Shown here piece after piece: positions 11,701 through 20,763 of a stretch of DNA of 64,000 bases. Every line of letters starts with the position of its first letter. Within the stretch, counting starts at the first letter, position 1. A model generated the notes under the pieces. It saw nothing but the letters and a program-made list of their open reading frames with translations, made no database searches and had not been told where the DNA came from. Made by a program: the position numbers and the translations under genes. Origin of the DNA: an uncultured Bryobacteraceae bacterium (GTDB lineage Bacteria; Acidobacteriota; Terriglobia; Bryobacterales; Bryobacteraceae); NCBI GenBank assembly GCA_937924525.1, contig CALDSU010000003.1, positions 186,001-250,000 on the forward strand. The letters are read 5' to 3'.

Positions 11701-11830
11701 GTCGCCGCTGGCCAGCGTGATCGCAGTGGGCTTGATCTGTTCCATGTTTTTCACGCTGGTCGTGGTGCCCGTGCTGTTTGTGCTGGCGCGGCAGCGGTTC
11801 GCGGCGCGGCAAGCGGAGGGGAACCCGTGA
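8720..11830 (+). CDS. RND efflux pump permease (AcrB/MexB superfamily)
   Basis: A 1036-residue proton-driven resistance-nodulation-division transporter, the usual length for the family, with the expected plan of two groups of six transmembrane helices and two large periplasmic loops. The N-terminus PRREDPKITIRAGLVVAVYP is characteristic. The helix IV motif VVLGMVVDDAIVIADNYVE supplies the paired aspartates of the proton relay. The second half repeats the plan, with FGFTAFMGVVSLSGIVVRN. It is coupled to the adaptor upstream and to a TolC-type channel downstream by 4-base overlaps, so all three parts of a tripartite exporter are encoded together. Substrates cannot be predicted. Confidence 0.95.
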   Translation: MNPVRASLRYPQVTLVLTAILFAVGVHALLTMPRREDPKITIRAGLVVAVYPGATAEQVEKQVTKKIEERLFRFEEVLKAKTYSTSRTNLAVVHVELEGWVKDTDKFWAKLRHDLNELRVRELPQGVRGLTVNSDFGDTVALLLAIHGGRYDYRALKAYAERIEDELRSIRAVSKIKRYGEQKEQILLTSSLERMAQYGVDPLRIIGALQSRNIIAYAGEFDAEAAAVPMTASGLFQTEEQIRRVMVDVSRTTGQPVYLGDLGSVSRRYQDPEFLTRYQGAPCLMLSVDMQEGNNIVDFGQAVRAKLEALRDTLPPDLQLDVIADQPRVVEERIRHFIREFGIAIAAVILVTILLLPLRVAVISALAIPVTVAVTFGVLDALGVELHQVSIAALIVVLGMVVDDAIVIADNYVELLDRGVARAEAAWRCATELAVPVLTATLTIIASFLPLLLLSGSVGEFISALPIAVAVALGSSYVVAMLLTPVLCRFFIRRGLHARAGGEPPKPAADFSGGKRPSVLDLMQSGYSLAIRWALRRKAAAVAVGIVAFVGGVLLVRAAPEQFFPSAERNQFVVDVWLPEGARLEATDAALRRIEEHFRRQAFVTAYATFLGASAPRFYYNVNPVPLTANYGQLLVNTASARETPAYVAALRRQLPRLAPEARVIVKELQQGTVLEAPMEIRLIGQDVATLKRLGAQVEDILRDTPGALFVHHDFREDSFQLRIQPIEEVANRMGLTNSSIAQQLAGAFSGAPVSTFWEGDRAVDIVLRLEDDRRQSFEQVRNAYLFSLLTGARVPLREVARLENAWQPSRIVRRNGLRTLTVRSFFSDGYLASEVLREAKPRLGALALPPGYRLAYGGEEESQAETFGEMRRALAVSLVAIFLILLFQFRSAWEPLLVMAAIPLSLLGAGAGLLLTRNPFGFTAFMGVVSLSGIVVRNSIILVDYLNERLRAGDDLDTAAREAGERRLRPIFLTTMAAAVGVTPMILSRSSLWSPLASVIAVGLICSMFFTLVVVPVLFVLARQRFAARQAEGNP

Positions 11831-13155
11831 GAATCTGCATCCTAGCCATGATCCTGGCGCTGGCGGCTTCCGGCGAGTCCGGCCAGGCGCGGCGCATGAC
11901 GCTCACCGAGGCGGTGGACCTGGCGCTTCGCGACAACGCGCTGCTGAAAATCGCCCGGTTGAAGGTAGGGGAACACGCCAGGCGCAGCCAGGCGGTGCGG
12001 GCGGACACCTATCCCCGGCTCACCAACGAAGCGAATCTCTGGCAGACGCTGAACCGGCAGCAGGTCACCATCCCGGCGGGGATTTTCGGGCGGTTCCCCG
12101 AGGAAGCGCTGCTGCCGCCTTCGCCGATTCGGATCGAGCAGGGGGGAAACTCCTTGTTCTTCACGTCGACGACGCTCGGCCAGCCGCTTACCCAGCTGAT
12201 CAAGCTTCACCACGGGCGCCGCATCGCGGCGCTGGACGTGGATCTGGCCGCGACGGACGTCCGGCGGGCGGAAAACGAGATCGCTCTGAAGGTGCACGAA
12301 CTCTACTTCGCGATGCTGATCGCCGAACAGCAGCGGCGCGCGGCGGAACTGCTGGTGGCGGCGGCCGGCGAGCGCCTCGCCGATAGCCGCCGAGCGGTGG
12401 AGGCGGGCCAGGTACTCGAGGTGGCGGCCATCGGCAGCCGCGCGAGCCTGCTCGAAAAACGCCACGCGTTGCTGGCGCTCGAAAACCAGCTTTCCGATCT
12501 GGCCGTGGAGTTCAACGACCTGCTGGGCCTGGCGCCGGATACCGCGCTGGAGGTGGTTCCGCCGCCGCCCCTGGAAGCCGCCGAGGTTTCCCCGCGCGAA
12601 TATCTTGAGACCGCCCTGGCGGCCAGCACCGAGGTGCGGGCCGCGCAACAGGCGGTCGAAAAGGCCCGCAGCGCGGTGCGAGCCGCCAAGACCGACTACA
12701 TCCCCGAACTCAGCGTGTTTGGCCAGCACATCTACCAAAGCGGCGTGCCGTTCCTGGCCCGAAACAATGGCATTGTCGGGCTGCGGATGAACTGGAATGT
12801 ATTCGATTTCGGCAAGCGCGGCGACATCGTGGGCGAGCGAACCGCCCAGTTGGCGCAGGCCGAAGAAAACCTGCGGCGGCTGCGCGGCCGGCTGCAGGTG
12901 GAAGTCGAAAAAGCGTGCCGGAAAGTGGAGCGCTCCCGGCAGATGAGAGACGTGGCGCGGGAGGCGCTGGCCCTCCGGCGCGAGCAGGAGCGTCTGAACC
13001 GCGACCAGCACGAGGCGGGCCTGACCGTCCTGGCGGCCTACCGCGAATCCTCGGCCGAACTGGCTAAGGCGGAGGCTGACGCCCTGGCGGCGGACCTGAG
13101 CTACCGCCTGGCCCGCGCCGAGCTCGAACGGACGATCGGCCGGTTGCCCCGGTAG
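11827..13155 (+). CDS. TolC-family outer membrane efflux protein
   Basis: A 442-residue outer-membrane factor with the OEP repeat plan: two related halves rich in long amphipathic helices, beginning with MTLTEAVDLALRDNALLKIA near residue 24, and a second copy starting with SPREYLETALAASTEVRAA. The start is the GTG at 11827, which overlaps the pump stop as GTGA and opens a signal peptide (ICILAMILALAASG); an ATG at 11848 is the alternative. It is the last gene of the efflux operon and is followed by a hairpin shared with the convergent gene. The operon contains no regulator gene. Confidence 0.92.
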   Translation: MRICILAMILALAASGESGQARRMTLTEAVDLALRDNALLKIARLKVGEHARRSQAVRADTYPRLTNEANLWQTLNRQQVTIPAGIFGRFPEEALLPPSPIRIEQGGNSLFFTSTTLGQPLTQLIKLHHGRRIAALDVDLAATDVRRAENEIALKVHELYFAMLIAEQQRRAAELLVAAAGERLADSRRAVEAGQVLEVAAIGSRASLLEKRHALLALENQLSDLAVEFNDLLGLAPDTALEVVPPPPLEAAEVSPREYLETALAASTEVRAAQQAVEKARSAVRAAKTDYIPELSVFGQHIYQSGVPFLARNNGIVGLRMNWNVFDFGKRGDIVGERTAQLAQAEENLRRLRGRLQVEVEKACRKVERSRQMRDVAREALALRREQERLNRDQHEAGLTVLAAYRESSAELAKAEADALAADLSYRLARAELERTIGRLPR

Positions 13156-13193
13156 GCAGCCGGCCGCCCTCCGGTTTGCGGGCCAACTCTCGA

Positions 13194-13238
13194 TGGAAAA
13201 ACCAGGACCGGCTGCTGTGCCCCGAGGCGCACCTGCGA
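13194..13238 (+). repeat. Partial copy of an intergenic repeat also found at 46698
   Basis: The first 40 of these 45 bases match 46698-46737 at 35 positions, beginning TGGAAAAACC here and TTGAAAAACC there. The copy at 46698 has a second inverted arm; this copy has none that I can see. Confidence 0.6.
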
Positions 13239-13257
13239 ATCTCAGCGACGAACGCCC

Positions 13258-13286
13258 AAACCGCGCGGGCGGAGTTGCGCGGTTTT
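13258..13286. terminator. Bidirectional hairpin between tolC-like and isomerase genes
   Basis: AAACCGCGC (13258-13266) and GCGCGGTTT (13277-13285) form a perfect 9-base-pair stem. The A-run and T-run at its ends make it usable in both directions, and it lies between convergent genes. Confidence 0.6.
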
Positions 13287-13302
13287 CCCCACGCTCCCCG
13301 GC

Positions 13303-14148
13303 CTAGGCCAGCGCCGCCCGGCAGTACTCGTAGCACTTGCGCACTTCCGCCACCGCGTCGGCGCCTTTGTACTCGTACTCGATGTTGGCGGGAATGCTCA
13401 ACCGTTTGTCGCGCAGGACGCGCAGGACTTCCTTGATCGGGGTGTCTCCCTGCCCGAAAGGCACGTTTTCTCCCTGGTTCTTCTTGCGGTCCTTGATGTG
13501 GAGCGTCACGATGCGCCGGTGGTTCTTTTCCAGGTACTCCACCGGGTCGAAGCCCGCGGCCAGGAAGTGGCCGATGTCGAGGTTGACCGCGATGTACTCG
13601 GACATGCCTCGCATGGCGTCGGCGAAGTTCTGCGGCGTGGCGAATTCGTTCGGGGTGATGCGCGAGTGATTATGCATCCCGACCCAGATTTTTTCCTTCT
13701 TGGCGTAGCGGTCAATCCGGCGGGCGGTGGTCACGTTCGAGGATGCGGTCAGCTTCCGGATGCCCAGCGCCTTGGCCATTTCAAAGCCCCGCGCGACCTC
13801 GGCTTCGGAAAAGTCCTCGCGGAAGCTGTAGTTGTAAGCGTTCAGCTCCACGCCCGCGGCGTCGAACTTCTTGCGCACCGCCTCGAATTCCTGGAGGTCG
13901 ACCGTCTCGCGCCACTTGGCGATCTCCTGCCGGCTCAGGCCCTGGGGTTCGAGGTGCCCTTGCCACAACTCGCAGGAACTCAGGCCGATCTCCCCCATGG
14001 CGGCGAGCAGGGCATCGAGCGACCGGTCGCGCAAGCTGTACGATTGCAGACCGATGGTGACGCCCCGTACCCGCGAGTCGGGTTTGGCGAAAGCGGCCGC
14101 GGGCAGCGCGGCCAGCGGCAGAGAGGCAAATTCCCGGCGGCTGAACAT
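13303..14148 (-). CDS. Sugar phosphate isomerase/epimerase-like TIM-barrel protein, exported
   Basis: A 281-residue member of the AP_endonuc_2/xylose isomerase-like TIM-barrel family. The N-terminus FSRREFASLPLAALPAAAFA is a signal, probably of the twin-arginine type (S-R-R-E-F). Barrel motifs seen are IGLQSYSLRD, MHNHSRI, NLDIGHFLAAG, and TLHIKDRKKNQG with metal-ligand-type His and Asp. The exact substrate is unknown; such proteins often accompany Gfo/Idh/MocA enzymes in sugar catabolism. It is divergent from a second isomerase gene starting at 14220. Confidence 0.85.
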   Translation of the reverse strand: MFSRREFASLPLAALPAAAFAKPDSRVRGVTIGLQSYSLRDRSLDALLAAMGEIGLSSCELWQGHLEPQGLSRQEIAKWRETVDLQEFEAVRKKFDAAGVELNAYNYSFREDFSEAEVARGFEMAKALGIRKLTASSNVTTARRIDRYAKKEKIWVGMHNHSRITPNEFATPQNFADAMRGMSEYIAVNLDIGHFLAAGFDPVEYLEKNHRRIVTLHIKDRKKNQGENVPFGQGDTPIKEVLRVLRDKRLSIPANIEYEYKGADAVAEVRKCYEYCRAALA

Positions 14149-14192
14149 GGTTCTGATTTTCGCACGGCCCGGACACGGCCCGCCGCGGCGGC

Positions 14193-14213
14193 TACAATGG
14201 CGTTTCTAAGGAG
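14193..14213 (+). promoter_or_regulatory. -10-like TACAAT and ribosome site for the isomerase-peptidase-LRR operon
   Basis: TACAAT (14193-14198) lies 21 bases before the ATG at 14220, with AAGGAG at 14208-14213. No clear -35 was seen. The ribosome site decides in favour of ATG 14220 over GTG 14217. Confidence 0.4.
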
Positions 14214-14219
14214 AGTGTG

Positions 14220-14978
14220 ATGCTGCTCGGGGCCGTGACCTACAACGTCCTCAAGGACTGGGACCTGGAGACGATCATCACCAAGCTGGAACCGCTCGGA
14301 TTCGAAGCGGTGGAACTGCGCACCACGCACAAACACGGGGTGGAGCCATCCTTGTCCAAAGCCGAGCGGGAGCGGGTGCGGGAGCGGTTCGCGCGCAGCA
14401 AAGTCCGCCTGTTGAGTTTCGGCACCACCTGCGAGTTTCACTCCCCCGATCCGGCGGTGCGCGCGCAGCAGGTGGCCACCGGCAAGGAATTTGTGGATCT
14501 GGCGCACGACACCGGCGCGTGGGGCATTAAGGTCCGTCCGAACGGGTTGCCCAAGGAGGTGCCCGAACAGACGACGATCGCCAACATCGGTGCGGCCTTG
14601 CGGGAACTGGGCGATTACGGGGCGCGCATGGGCGTCGAGATCTGGCTGGAAGTGCACGGGCGCGACACGCAGAACCCGCCGGTGTGCGCCGCCATCATGC
14701 GGGCGGCCAATCACCCGCAGGTCGGCCTGTGCTGGAATTCGAATCCGACCGACGTGGTGAACGGCTCGGTGCGGCAGAGCTTCGACTTGCTCCGCCGCTG
14801 GATCAGGAACGTGCACATCACGGAATTGGCCAGCGCGTATCCCTACCGGGAACTGTTCGCGCTGCTGCGCACGAGCGGCTATAACCGGTACACGTTGTGC
14901 GAAGCGCAGGCAAGCTGCGAACCGGAGCGTTTTCTGCGCTGGTACCGCGCGCTGTGGGTCGAGTTGAACCGCGCATGA
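14220..14978 (+). CDS. Sugar phosphate isomerase/epimerase-like TIM-barrel protein
   Basis: A 252-residue AP_endonuc_2-type TIM barrel without a signal peptide, so cytoplasmic, unlike the divergent paralogue. Motifs seen are FEAVELRTTHKHG near residue 25, KVRPNGLP, the strand VEIWLEVHG, CWNSNPTDVVNG and NVHITELA, which place conserved Glu, His and Asp where the metal site is expected. AAGGAG sits 6 bases before the ATG. Its stop overlaps the next start as ATGA, making it the first gene of a tightly coupled operon with an M14 peptidase, two LRR proteins and folK. The substrate is unknown. Confidence 0.85.
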   Translation: MLLGAVTYNVLKDWDLETIITKLEPLGFEAVELRTTHKHGVEPSLSKAERERVRERFARSKVRLLSFGTTCEFHSPDPAVRAQQVATGKEFVDLAHDTGAWGIKVRPNGLPKEVPEQTTIANIGAALRELGDYGARMGVEIWLEVHGRDTQNPPVCAAIMRAANHPQVGLCWNSNPTDVVNGSVRQSFDLLRRWIRNVHITELASAYPYRELFALLRTSGYNRYTLCEAQASCEPERFLRWYRALWVELNRA

Positions 14979-17317
14979 GGCTGGCCGCCGTCCTTCTGCT
15001 GGGAAGCGCCTGGGCCGCCCTGGCTCAGACCCCGCCGCCGCCCTCCCCCGCGCGGCACTTCGGTCATGAACTGACCGAAGACCGCAAGCTGCTGGATTGG
15101 GACAAGGTGGTGTCGTACTTCGAGACGCTGGCCCGGACCAGCCCGCGCCTGAAGATGGAGGTCCTCGGCAGAAGCGTGGGAGGCCGTCCGTTCATCGCGG
15201 CGTGGATCGCCAGCCCGGAAACGCTGGCCCAACTCGCCGCCTACCGCAACATCCAGGAGAAGCTGGCGGATCCGCGGATCACGCCCGAGGCGCAGGCCGA
15301 GGCGCTGGCGGCGCGCGGCAAGGCGGTGGTGATGATCACCTGCTCGATCCATTCCACCGAGGTGGCTTCCACCCACACCGCCGCCTTGTTCGCGCACCGG
15401 ATGCTGACGGACGAATCCGCCCGCTACCGAGCCATCCGGGAGAACGTGATTTTCATTCTGGTTCCCTCGCTGAATCCGGACGGCGTGGACCTGGTGACCG
15501 CCTGGTACCGGCGGACCCTCGGCACCCCGTTCGAAGGAACTTCGCCGCCGGAGCTGTATCACAAGTACCTGGGCCACGACAACAACCGGGACTGGTACAT
15601 CTTTTCCCAACCCGAAACGCGGTTGACCATCAGCAAACTGCATAACCAATGGCATCCGCAGATCGTCTACGACGTCCACCAGCAGAGCGAAAACGGTTCG
15701 CGGATGTTTGTGCCGCCGTGGCTGGATCCGATCGAACCCAACGTCGACCCGCTGCTGGTGCAACAGATGAATCTGTTCGGCCTGGGCATCGCGACCGACC
15801 TGACCGCGGCGGGCAAGACCGGCGTGGTGGTGAACGCGTCGTACGATTTTTGGACCCCGGCGCGCGCTTACCAGGCGTTTCACGGCGGCTTGCGCGTGCT
15901 TACGGAGACCGCGAGCGCGCGGCTGGCCTCCCCGGTCACGGTCCCGGCCGAACGGCTCGAAAATCGCGCCCTGGGCTATGATCCCCGGCGCCGCTCGTGG
16001 AACCACGTCGAGCCATGGCCGGGCGGCGAGTGGCGCCTGAAGGACATCATCGAGTATCAGTTGATCGCGTTCGAGTCCGTCTTGTACCAGGCGGCGTTGC
16101 GGCGCGAGGATCTGCTGCGCAACTTCTACCGGATTCACCAGCGGCAGATCGCGCGGAAGCGCCCGTACGCGTTCGTGATTCCCGCGGCGCAGCGCGACCC
16201 CGGCGCGACCAAACGGCTGATCGACACGCTGGCGTTCGGCGGCGTCGAAGTGGAAATCGAGACCGACGGCGGCCACCGGATCCGCATGGAGCAACCTTAC
16301 AGCGGCTGGGCGAAAGCGCTGCTGGAGCGGCAGGAGTACCCGGACTTGCGCGAGTACCCCGGCGGACCGCCACGGCGGCCCTACGACGTGACCGCGCACA
16401 CGTTGCCTCTGCTGATGGGCGTGGACGTGCGGGTGCAGGACCGCCCGTTCGCCGTGGGCGCCGTGGCGGCGCGCGCGCAGCGCCGGGACCGGCTGTCGGC
16501 CTCCGACACGGACTCCTGGCCGGCCATCAACCGCATCTGGAACTCGGGCGGCGTCGTCTGGCGCGACCCGCGCACCGGCGACTTTTCTCCTTCCCAGCTC
16601 GACGAGAACTGGGTGGCGCTCCGGCGCCCGCGGTTGGGACTTTATCGCAGCCACCTGCCGCAAATCGACGAAGGCTGGACGCGCTGGATCCTCGAACAAA
16701 TGGGATTCTCGTACTCGAGCGTCCGCAACGCCGACATCCGCGCGGGCGGGCTGCGCAAACATTTCGACGTGGTCCTGTTTCCCGATCAGAGCAGCGAGTC
16801 CATCGAACTCGGTTATCGGCCGGGCGCGATGCCGGAGGAGTTCTGCGGCGGCCTCGAGGAGGAGGGCGCGCGGGCGCTCCGGGAGTTCGCTTCCGCGGGC
16901 GGGACGCTGATCTTCCTCAACCGTTCCACCGAGTATGCCGTACGCCATCTGGGCGTGGCGGCGAAAAACGTGCTCGAAGGCGTCTCCAGCAAGGACTTCT
17001 ACGCGCCGGGCTCCCTGTTGTGGGTCAACCTTGATCCCGGCCACCCCCTGGCGTTCGGGCTGCCGGAACGGATTCCCATCTGGTCGGAGCGGAGTCCGGC
17101 CTGGGAAACCGGCGAAACCGTGGCGGCGCGCTACGTCAGCTTCGATCTGCTGGCTTCCGGCTGGCTGCTCGGAGAGCGGCGGATCGTCGGCAAGGCGGCG
17201 CTGGTGGATGCGCGGCTGGGCCAGGGGCGCGTCATCCTGATGGGGATGCGCCCGCAGTATCGCGGGCAGAGCTACCAGGCGCTGAAACTTCTGTTCAACG
17301 CATTCTTTCTGCCATGA
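14975..17317 (+). CDS. M14-family zinc carboxypeptidase-like protein, secreted
   Basis: A 780-residue exported metallopeptidase. The signal peptide MRLAAVLLLGSAWAALAQ is cut before a Pro-rich start. The M14 catalytic domain covers about residues 40-400, with zinc ligands H126 and E129 in CSIHSTEV and H235 in YDVHQQSENG, and the conserved SLNPDGVD and GHDNNRDWY blocks. The C-terminal 350 residues look like a glutamine-amidotransferase-like flavodoxin fold (FDVVLFPDQSSES), as in many bacterial M14 proteins of this size. It probably acts on peptides or cell-wall peptides outside the cytoplasm. It overlaps both neighbours by 4 bases (ATGA). An upstream in-frame start would run into the isomerase gene. 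Confidence 0.88.
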   Translation: MRLAAVLLLGSAWAALAQTPPPPSPARHFGHELTEDRKLLDWDKVVSYFETLARTSPRLKMEVLGRSVGGRPFIAAWIASPETLAQLAAYRNIQEKLADPRITPEAQAEALAARGKAVVMITCSIHSTEVASTHTAALFAHRMLTDESARYRAIRENVIFILVPSLNPDGVDLVTAWYRRTLGTPFEGTSPPELYHKYLGHDNNRDWYIFSQPETRLTISKLHNQWHPQIVYDVHQQSENGSRMFVPPWLDPIEPNVDPLLVQQMNLFGLGIATDLTAAGKTGVVVNASYDFWTPARAYQAFHGGLRVLTETASARLASPVTVPAERLENRALGYDPRRRSWNHVEPWPGGEWRLKDIIEYQLIAFESVLYQAALRREDLLRNFYRIHQRQIARKRPYAFVIPAAQRDPGATKRLIDTLAFGGVEVEIETDGGHRIRMEQPYSGWAKALLERQEYPDLREYPGGPPRRPYDVTAHTLPLLMGVDVRVQDRPFAVGAVAARAQRRDRLSASDTDSWPAINRIWNSGGVVWRDPRTGDFSPSQLDENWVALRRPRLGLYRSHLPQIDEGWTRWILEQMGFSYSSVRNADIRAGGLRKHFDVVLFPDQSSESIELGYRPGAMPEEFCGGLEEEGARALREFASAGGTLIFLNRSTEYAVRHLGVAAKNVLEGVSSKDFYAPGSLLWVNLDPGHPLAFGLPERIPIWSERSPAWETGETVAARYVSFDLLASGWLLGERRIVGKAALVDARLGQGRVILMGMRPQYRGQSYQALKLLFNAFFLP

Positions 17318-19275
17318 AGTTCCTGGTCGCCATCGGAGGATGTCTGCTGGGCGCGGTGGCGGCTGCGGCGGACGAGCGGGCGGCCGCCGAGTGGGTGATC
17401 CGCCAGGGCGGCCACGTGCTGCTCAAAGGCCGCGCCGCGCCGGTGACCGATCTGCGCGAGTTGCCGCGCGAGGCGTTCGCCGTGACCGGCGTCAACCTGG
17501 TCGGCACGCTGATTGAACCCGCCGAACTGGCGCGCTTGGCCGCGCTCGCCAGCCTGGAGGAACTGCATCTGCCCGGCCCGATCTGGAATCCCGGGGCAGG
17601 CAGCAAACTGGACGCCAACGAGGAGTTCCGCCACCTGGCGGGCCTGCGCAGCCTGCGGGCGCTCTCCTTCAGCATGCACTTTCTCACCAACATCAACGTG
17701 CAGGACAAAGGCCTCCAGCACCTGGCCCCCCTTACCGGTCTGCGCGAACTGCGGCTGGCGCAGACCCGGGTGACCGGCGCCAGCCTGGCGCCGTTTGTGA
17801 ACGTGGAATCCCTCGACGTCAGCTTTACTCCGTTCGACGATCAGGGCCTGGCGGCGCTGGCGGGCATGAAGCGTCTGGCGCGCCTCTATCTCCGCGACAC
17901 GTTCGTCACCAGTGCAGGCTTGCGGCGTCTGGCGGGTCATCCTGCGCTCGAAGAACTCGACCTGCACGGCATCAAGGCGGACGATGCGGGCGTGACGCAC
18001 TTGCGCGGGCTCACCCGCCTGCGCCGGCTGATTCTGCTGGGCGGGCAGATCAGCGACGAAGGCGCGCGCGCGTTGAGCGGCTTGCGCGCGCTGGAGGAAC
18101 TGTCGCTTTACCGGAGTCCGGTCACCAACGCCGGCTTGGAGCATCTGACACCGCTCACGCGCCTGCGCTCGCTGGATCTCCGCTACACCCGGGCTACCCG
18201 CGCGGGCGTGGAGGCGCTGCGGAAGGCGATTCCCGGGTGCGCCATCGCGTTCCTGGACTCGGCGCCGGGTTCCGCGGTGAAACCCGGGGAGCATCGCTCG
18301 CTGGGGGAGTGGGTGCGCGCCGTGGGCGGGCGCGTCGAGGAAGACGCAGGCCGCGTGCGCGCCATCCGGCTGCGGGGCGCGGCGCTGAGCGATGCGGCCC
18401 TAGCCCGGCTGGCCGAAGCGCCCGAAATCGAGGAGCTGGACCTGAGCGCCACGGAGACGGGCGACGTGGGAGCGCGCCACCTGGCGAAACTTACGCGGCT
18501 GAAGGCGCTCGACGTCTCGCACACGCTAGTCTCGGGCGCGGGACTCCAAGCGCTGGCCGGACTCTCGACCCTGGAGCGGCTGAACCTGGCCAACAGCCTG
18601 GTGGAAGGACGCGATCTGCCGGCGTTGCGCGCGTTTCCGCGGCTTCAGGTCCTGAACCTGTCCGGCACGCCGGCGTCAGACGAGGCGCTCGGGGCGCTGG
18701 CGGGTTTGCCCGGCCTTCGCCATCTCGACCTGAGCTACACGGACCTCACCTCTGCGGGCCTCGCTGCGCTGGCGCCGCTGCGGGAACTCCAGCACCTGGA
18801 TTTGTCCAGCACCGACGCCGGCGACAACGGCATGCACCATCTTCGCGGCCTGCCCAAACTCGAATCCCTGGCCCTCAACTACCTGCCGGTGGGCGACGCG
18901 GGCGTCGCGCACCTGGCGACGCTGCCCGCGCTCCGCCGCCTGTCGCTGGTCCGTACCCGGATTACCGACCAGGGCGCGCAGTCCTTGGCCGGCATTTCCG
19001 GCCTGACCTATCTGAATCTGGACTATACGAAGATCGGAGACGACGGTCTGGCGCATCTCAAGCGGCTGCCCGCGCTGGAAGAGTTGCGGCTCGATAGCGC
19101 CACCATCACCGACGCGGGCGCCGAGCACCTGCTGGCGATGAAGCAGTTGCGGCTGTTGAACCTGTATCACACCCTGGTGGGCGAGGCCGCCTACCAGCGC
19201 TTGCAGCGGGAGCTGCCCCGGTGCCGGATCATCTGGGACCGCGACTCCAGCCTCCCGAACCGGAGGGGTTCGTGA
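17314..19275 (+). CDS. Secreted leucine-rich repeat protein, two modules
   Basis: A 653-residue exported LRR protein. A signal peptide ([20 protein letters not shown]) is followed by about 20 repeats of roughly 24 residues built on L-x-x-L-x-L-x-x-T-x-I/V-T-D-x-G-L. Two modules can be seen. The first opens with [10 protein letters not shown] near residue 26. The second opens near residue 332 with [17 protein letters not shown], so the cap and repeat array have been duplicated. LRR arrays bind proteins; no enzymatic domain is present. The start overlaps the peptidase stop as ATGA, and the next gene begins with GTGA overlap. Confidence 0.88.
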   Translation: MKFLVAIGGCLLGAVAAAADERAAAEWVIRQGGHVLLKGRAAPVTDLRELPREAFAVTGVNLVGTLIEPAELARLAALASLEELHLPGPIWNPGAGSKLDANEEFRHLAGLRSLRALSFSMHFLTNINVQDKGLQHLAPLTGLRELRLAQTRVTGASLAPFVNVESLDVSFTPFDDQGLAALAGMKRLARLYLRDTFVTSAGLRRLAGHPALEELDLHGIKADDAGVTHLRGLTRLRRLILLGGQISDEGARALSGLRALEELSLYRSPVTNAGLEHLTPLTRLRSLDLRYTRATRAGVEALRKAIPGCAIAFLDSAPGSAVKPGEHRSLGEWVRAVGGRVEEDAGRVRAIRLRGAALSDAALARLAEAPEIEELDLSATETGDVGARHLAKLTRLKALDVSHTLVSGAGLQALAGLSTLERLNLANSLVEGRDLPALRAFPRLQVLNLSGTPASDEALGALAGLPGLRHLDLSYTDLTSAGLAALAPLRELQHLDLSSTDAGDNGMHHLRGLPKLESLALNYLPVGDAGVAHLATLPALRRLSLVRTRITDQGAQSLAGISGLTYLNLDYTKIGDDGLAHLKRLPALEELRLDSATITDAGAEHLLAMKQLRLLNLYHTLVGEAAYQRLQRELPRCRIIWDRDSSLPNRRGS

Positions 19276-20222
19276 ACACCTGGCCCGGTCTCATTTTGTT
19301 GCTGTCGCTGGCCGGGTTCGCCGCCGCCGCCGACCTGGAGAGGTGGCTGGCGGACACGGGCGCGGCGGTGGAGCGCGACAGCTCCGATCGTATCAGCGGC
19401 GTGTCCCTGCGCGCGCGCTGGGTTTCGGACCTCGATCTCGAAAATCTTCCGCGGCTGCCCGCGCTCGCGCGCCTGGATCTGTCCTACACCCGCATTACCG
19501 ACCGGGGGCTGGAACGGCTAAAACCGCTCGCCGGCATCACCGACTTGAACCTTCGGTACGCAGAACTGGTGACCGACGAGGGACTGGCGCATCTGAAGGG
19601 ATGGAAAGCTCTCCGCCGGATCAACGTCCGCGGCGCCAAGATCACCGACAGCGGCCTGGAGCATCTCTCCCAGATCGCCACGCTGGAAGAGATCGATGCG
19701 GGTTTTGCCGAGCTCACCAGTAACGGATTCGATGTTTTGGCGGCGCTGCCGCGTCTGCAACGGCTGGCGATCGGCGGCAACAAGCTCAGCGACGCCGCTG
19801 CCCAGGCCCTGAAGAACCTGCCGCATCTCCGCGCCCTCGACCTGAGCGGCGCGCAGCGCACCGACTCCGGCTTGTGGTCCGTGTCGCTCACCGACACTGG
19901 CATGGAGGCCATCGGTGGGCTGGCGGAACTGGAAGAACTCAACCTGGCAGGCATCCGGATCCAGGATCTCAGCCTGCGGCACCTGGCGCGGTTGAAACGG
20001 CTGCGGTCGCTGGACCTCAGCCGCACGCCCGTCACCGCCGCGGGCCTCGAGCATCTGAAGGCGCTGCCCGTCCTGGAACGGCTGACGCTCTGGAAAGCAG
20101 ACCGGCTCGCCGACGCCGCCGTGCCGGTACTGCTCGGCTTGCGTTCGCTGCGCGAACTCGATGTGGCGGAAACGGGGCTGTCGCCGGCGGCGGCCGAGAA
20201 GCTGCGGGCGCGCTTCCCATGA
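19272..20222 (+). CDS. Secreted leucine-rich repeat protein
   Basis: A 316-residue LRR protein, a shorter relative of its upstream neighbour. GTG at 19272 is preferred because it overlaps the previous stop as GTGA, GGAGGGG lies just upstream, and it opens a signal peptide ([20 protein letters not shown]). An ATG 51 bases upstream gives a poor signal. After the signal comes a cap of the same type ([20 protein letters not shown]) and about 11 repeats of 24 residues. It could be a subunit or binding partner of the first LRR protein or of the M14 peptidase; this is inferred from coupling only. It overlaps folK by ATGA. Confidence 0.85.
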   Translation: MNTWPGLILLLSLAGFAAAADLERWLADTGAAVERDSSDRISGVSLRARWVSDLDLENLPRLPALARLDLSYTRITDRGLERLKPLAGITDLNLRYAELVTDEGLAHLKGWKALRRINVRGAKITDSGLEHLSQIATLEEIDAGFAELTSNGFDVLAALPRLQRLAIGGNKLSDAAAQALKNLPHLRALDLSGAQRTDSGLWSVSLTDTGMEAIGGLAELEELNLAGIRIQDLSLRHLARLKRLRSLDLSRTPVTAAGLEHLKALPVLERLTLWKADRLADAAVPVLLGLRSLRELDVAETGLSPAAAEKLRARFP

Positions 20223-20737
20223 AGACCGTCTTCCTCGGCCTCGGCTCCAACCTGGGCGACCGCCAGGGCGCTCTCCAGGAGGCGCTGGAACGTCTCCACG
20301 GCCCCGACCTGCGCATCCGCCGCGTCTCTTCGCTTTACGAAACCGAGCCGGTCGATTGCGCCCCGCAAGGCTGGTTCTTCAACGCGGTAGCGGAAGCGGA
20401 AACACGCCTGTTTCCTGTGCAACTGCTGCAACGCCTGCTGCGCGTCGAGGCGGAGATGGGCCGCCAGCGCGCCCGGGGACGCGTGAAGGCCCCGCGCGTC
20501 ATCGACCTCGATCTGCTGTGCTACGGCCACTGGGTGATCCACACCACGGCGCTGACGGTGCCGCATCCGCGGATGCATCTGCGCCGTTTCGTGCTGGAGC
20601 CGCTGGCGGAACTGGCGCCGGACTGGCGTCACCCGGCGCTGCGCCGCAGCGTGGCGGAGCTGCTGCGCGAAACCGAACTACAGCGCGTCCGCAAGGCGGC
20701 GGGCCTCCTGCGCGCGCCGGACGCCTTTTCTCCGTAG
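20219..20737 (+). CDS. folK: 2-amino-4-hydroxy-6-hydroxymethyldihydropteridine diphosphokinase
   Basis: A 172-residue pyrophosphokinase of folate synthesis that transfers pyrophosphate from ATP to 6-hydroxymethyl-7,8-dihydropterin. Signatures seen are [15 protein letters not shown] at the N-terminus, [18 protein letters not shown] (residues 40-57), the hallmark [12 protein letters not shown] near residue 97, and [16 protein letters not shown]. The length is typical. Translation is coupled to the LRR gene by an ATGA overlap, an unusual context for a housekeeping folate gene. No folP or folB lies in the window. Confidence 0.93.
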   Translation: MKTVFLGLGSNLGDRQGALQEALERLHGPDLRIRRVSSLYETEPVDCAPQGWFFNAVAEAETRLFPVQLLQRLLRVEAEMGRQRARGRVKAPRVIDLDLLCYGHWVIHTTALTVPHPRMHLRRFVLEPLAELAPDWRHPALRRSVAELLRETELQRVRKAAGLLRAPDAFSP

Positions 20738-20763
20738 CCGCCCTGTGCAAAAATCTTGGATTC

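Noticed and set aside
14879-17044. 721-residue minus-strand ORF
   Set aside because: It is antisense to the M14 peptidase, which has clear catalytic motifs and gene coupling.
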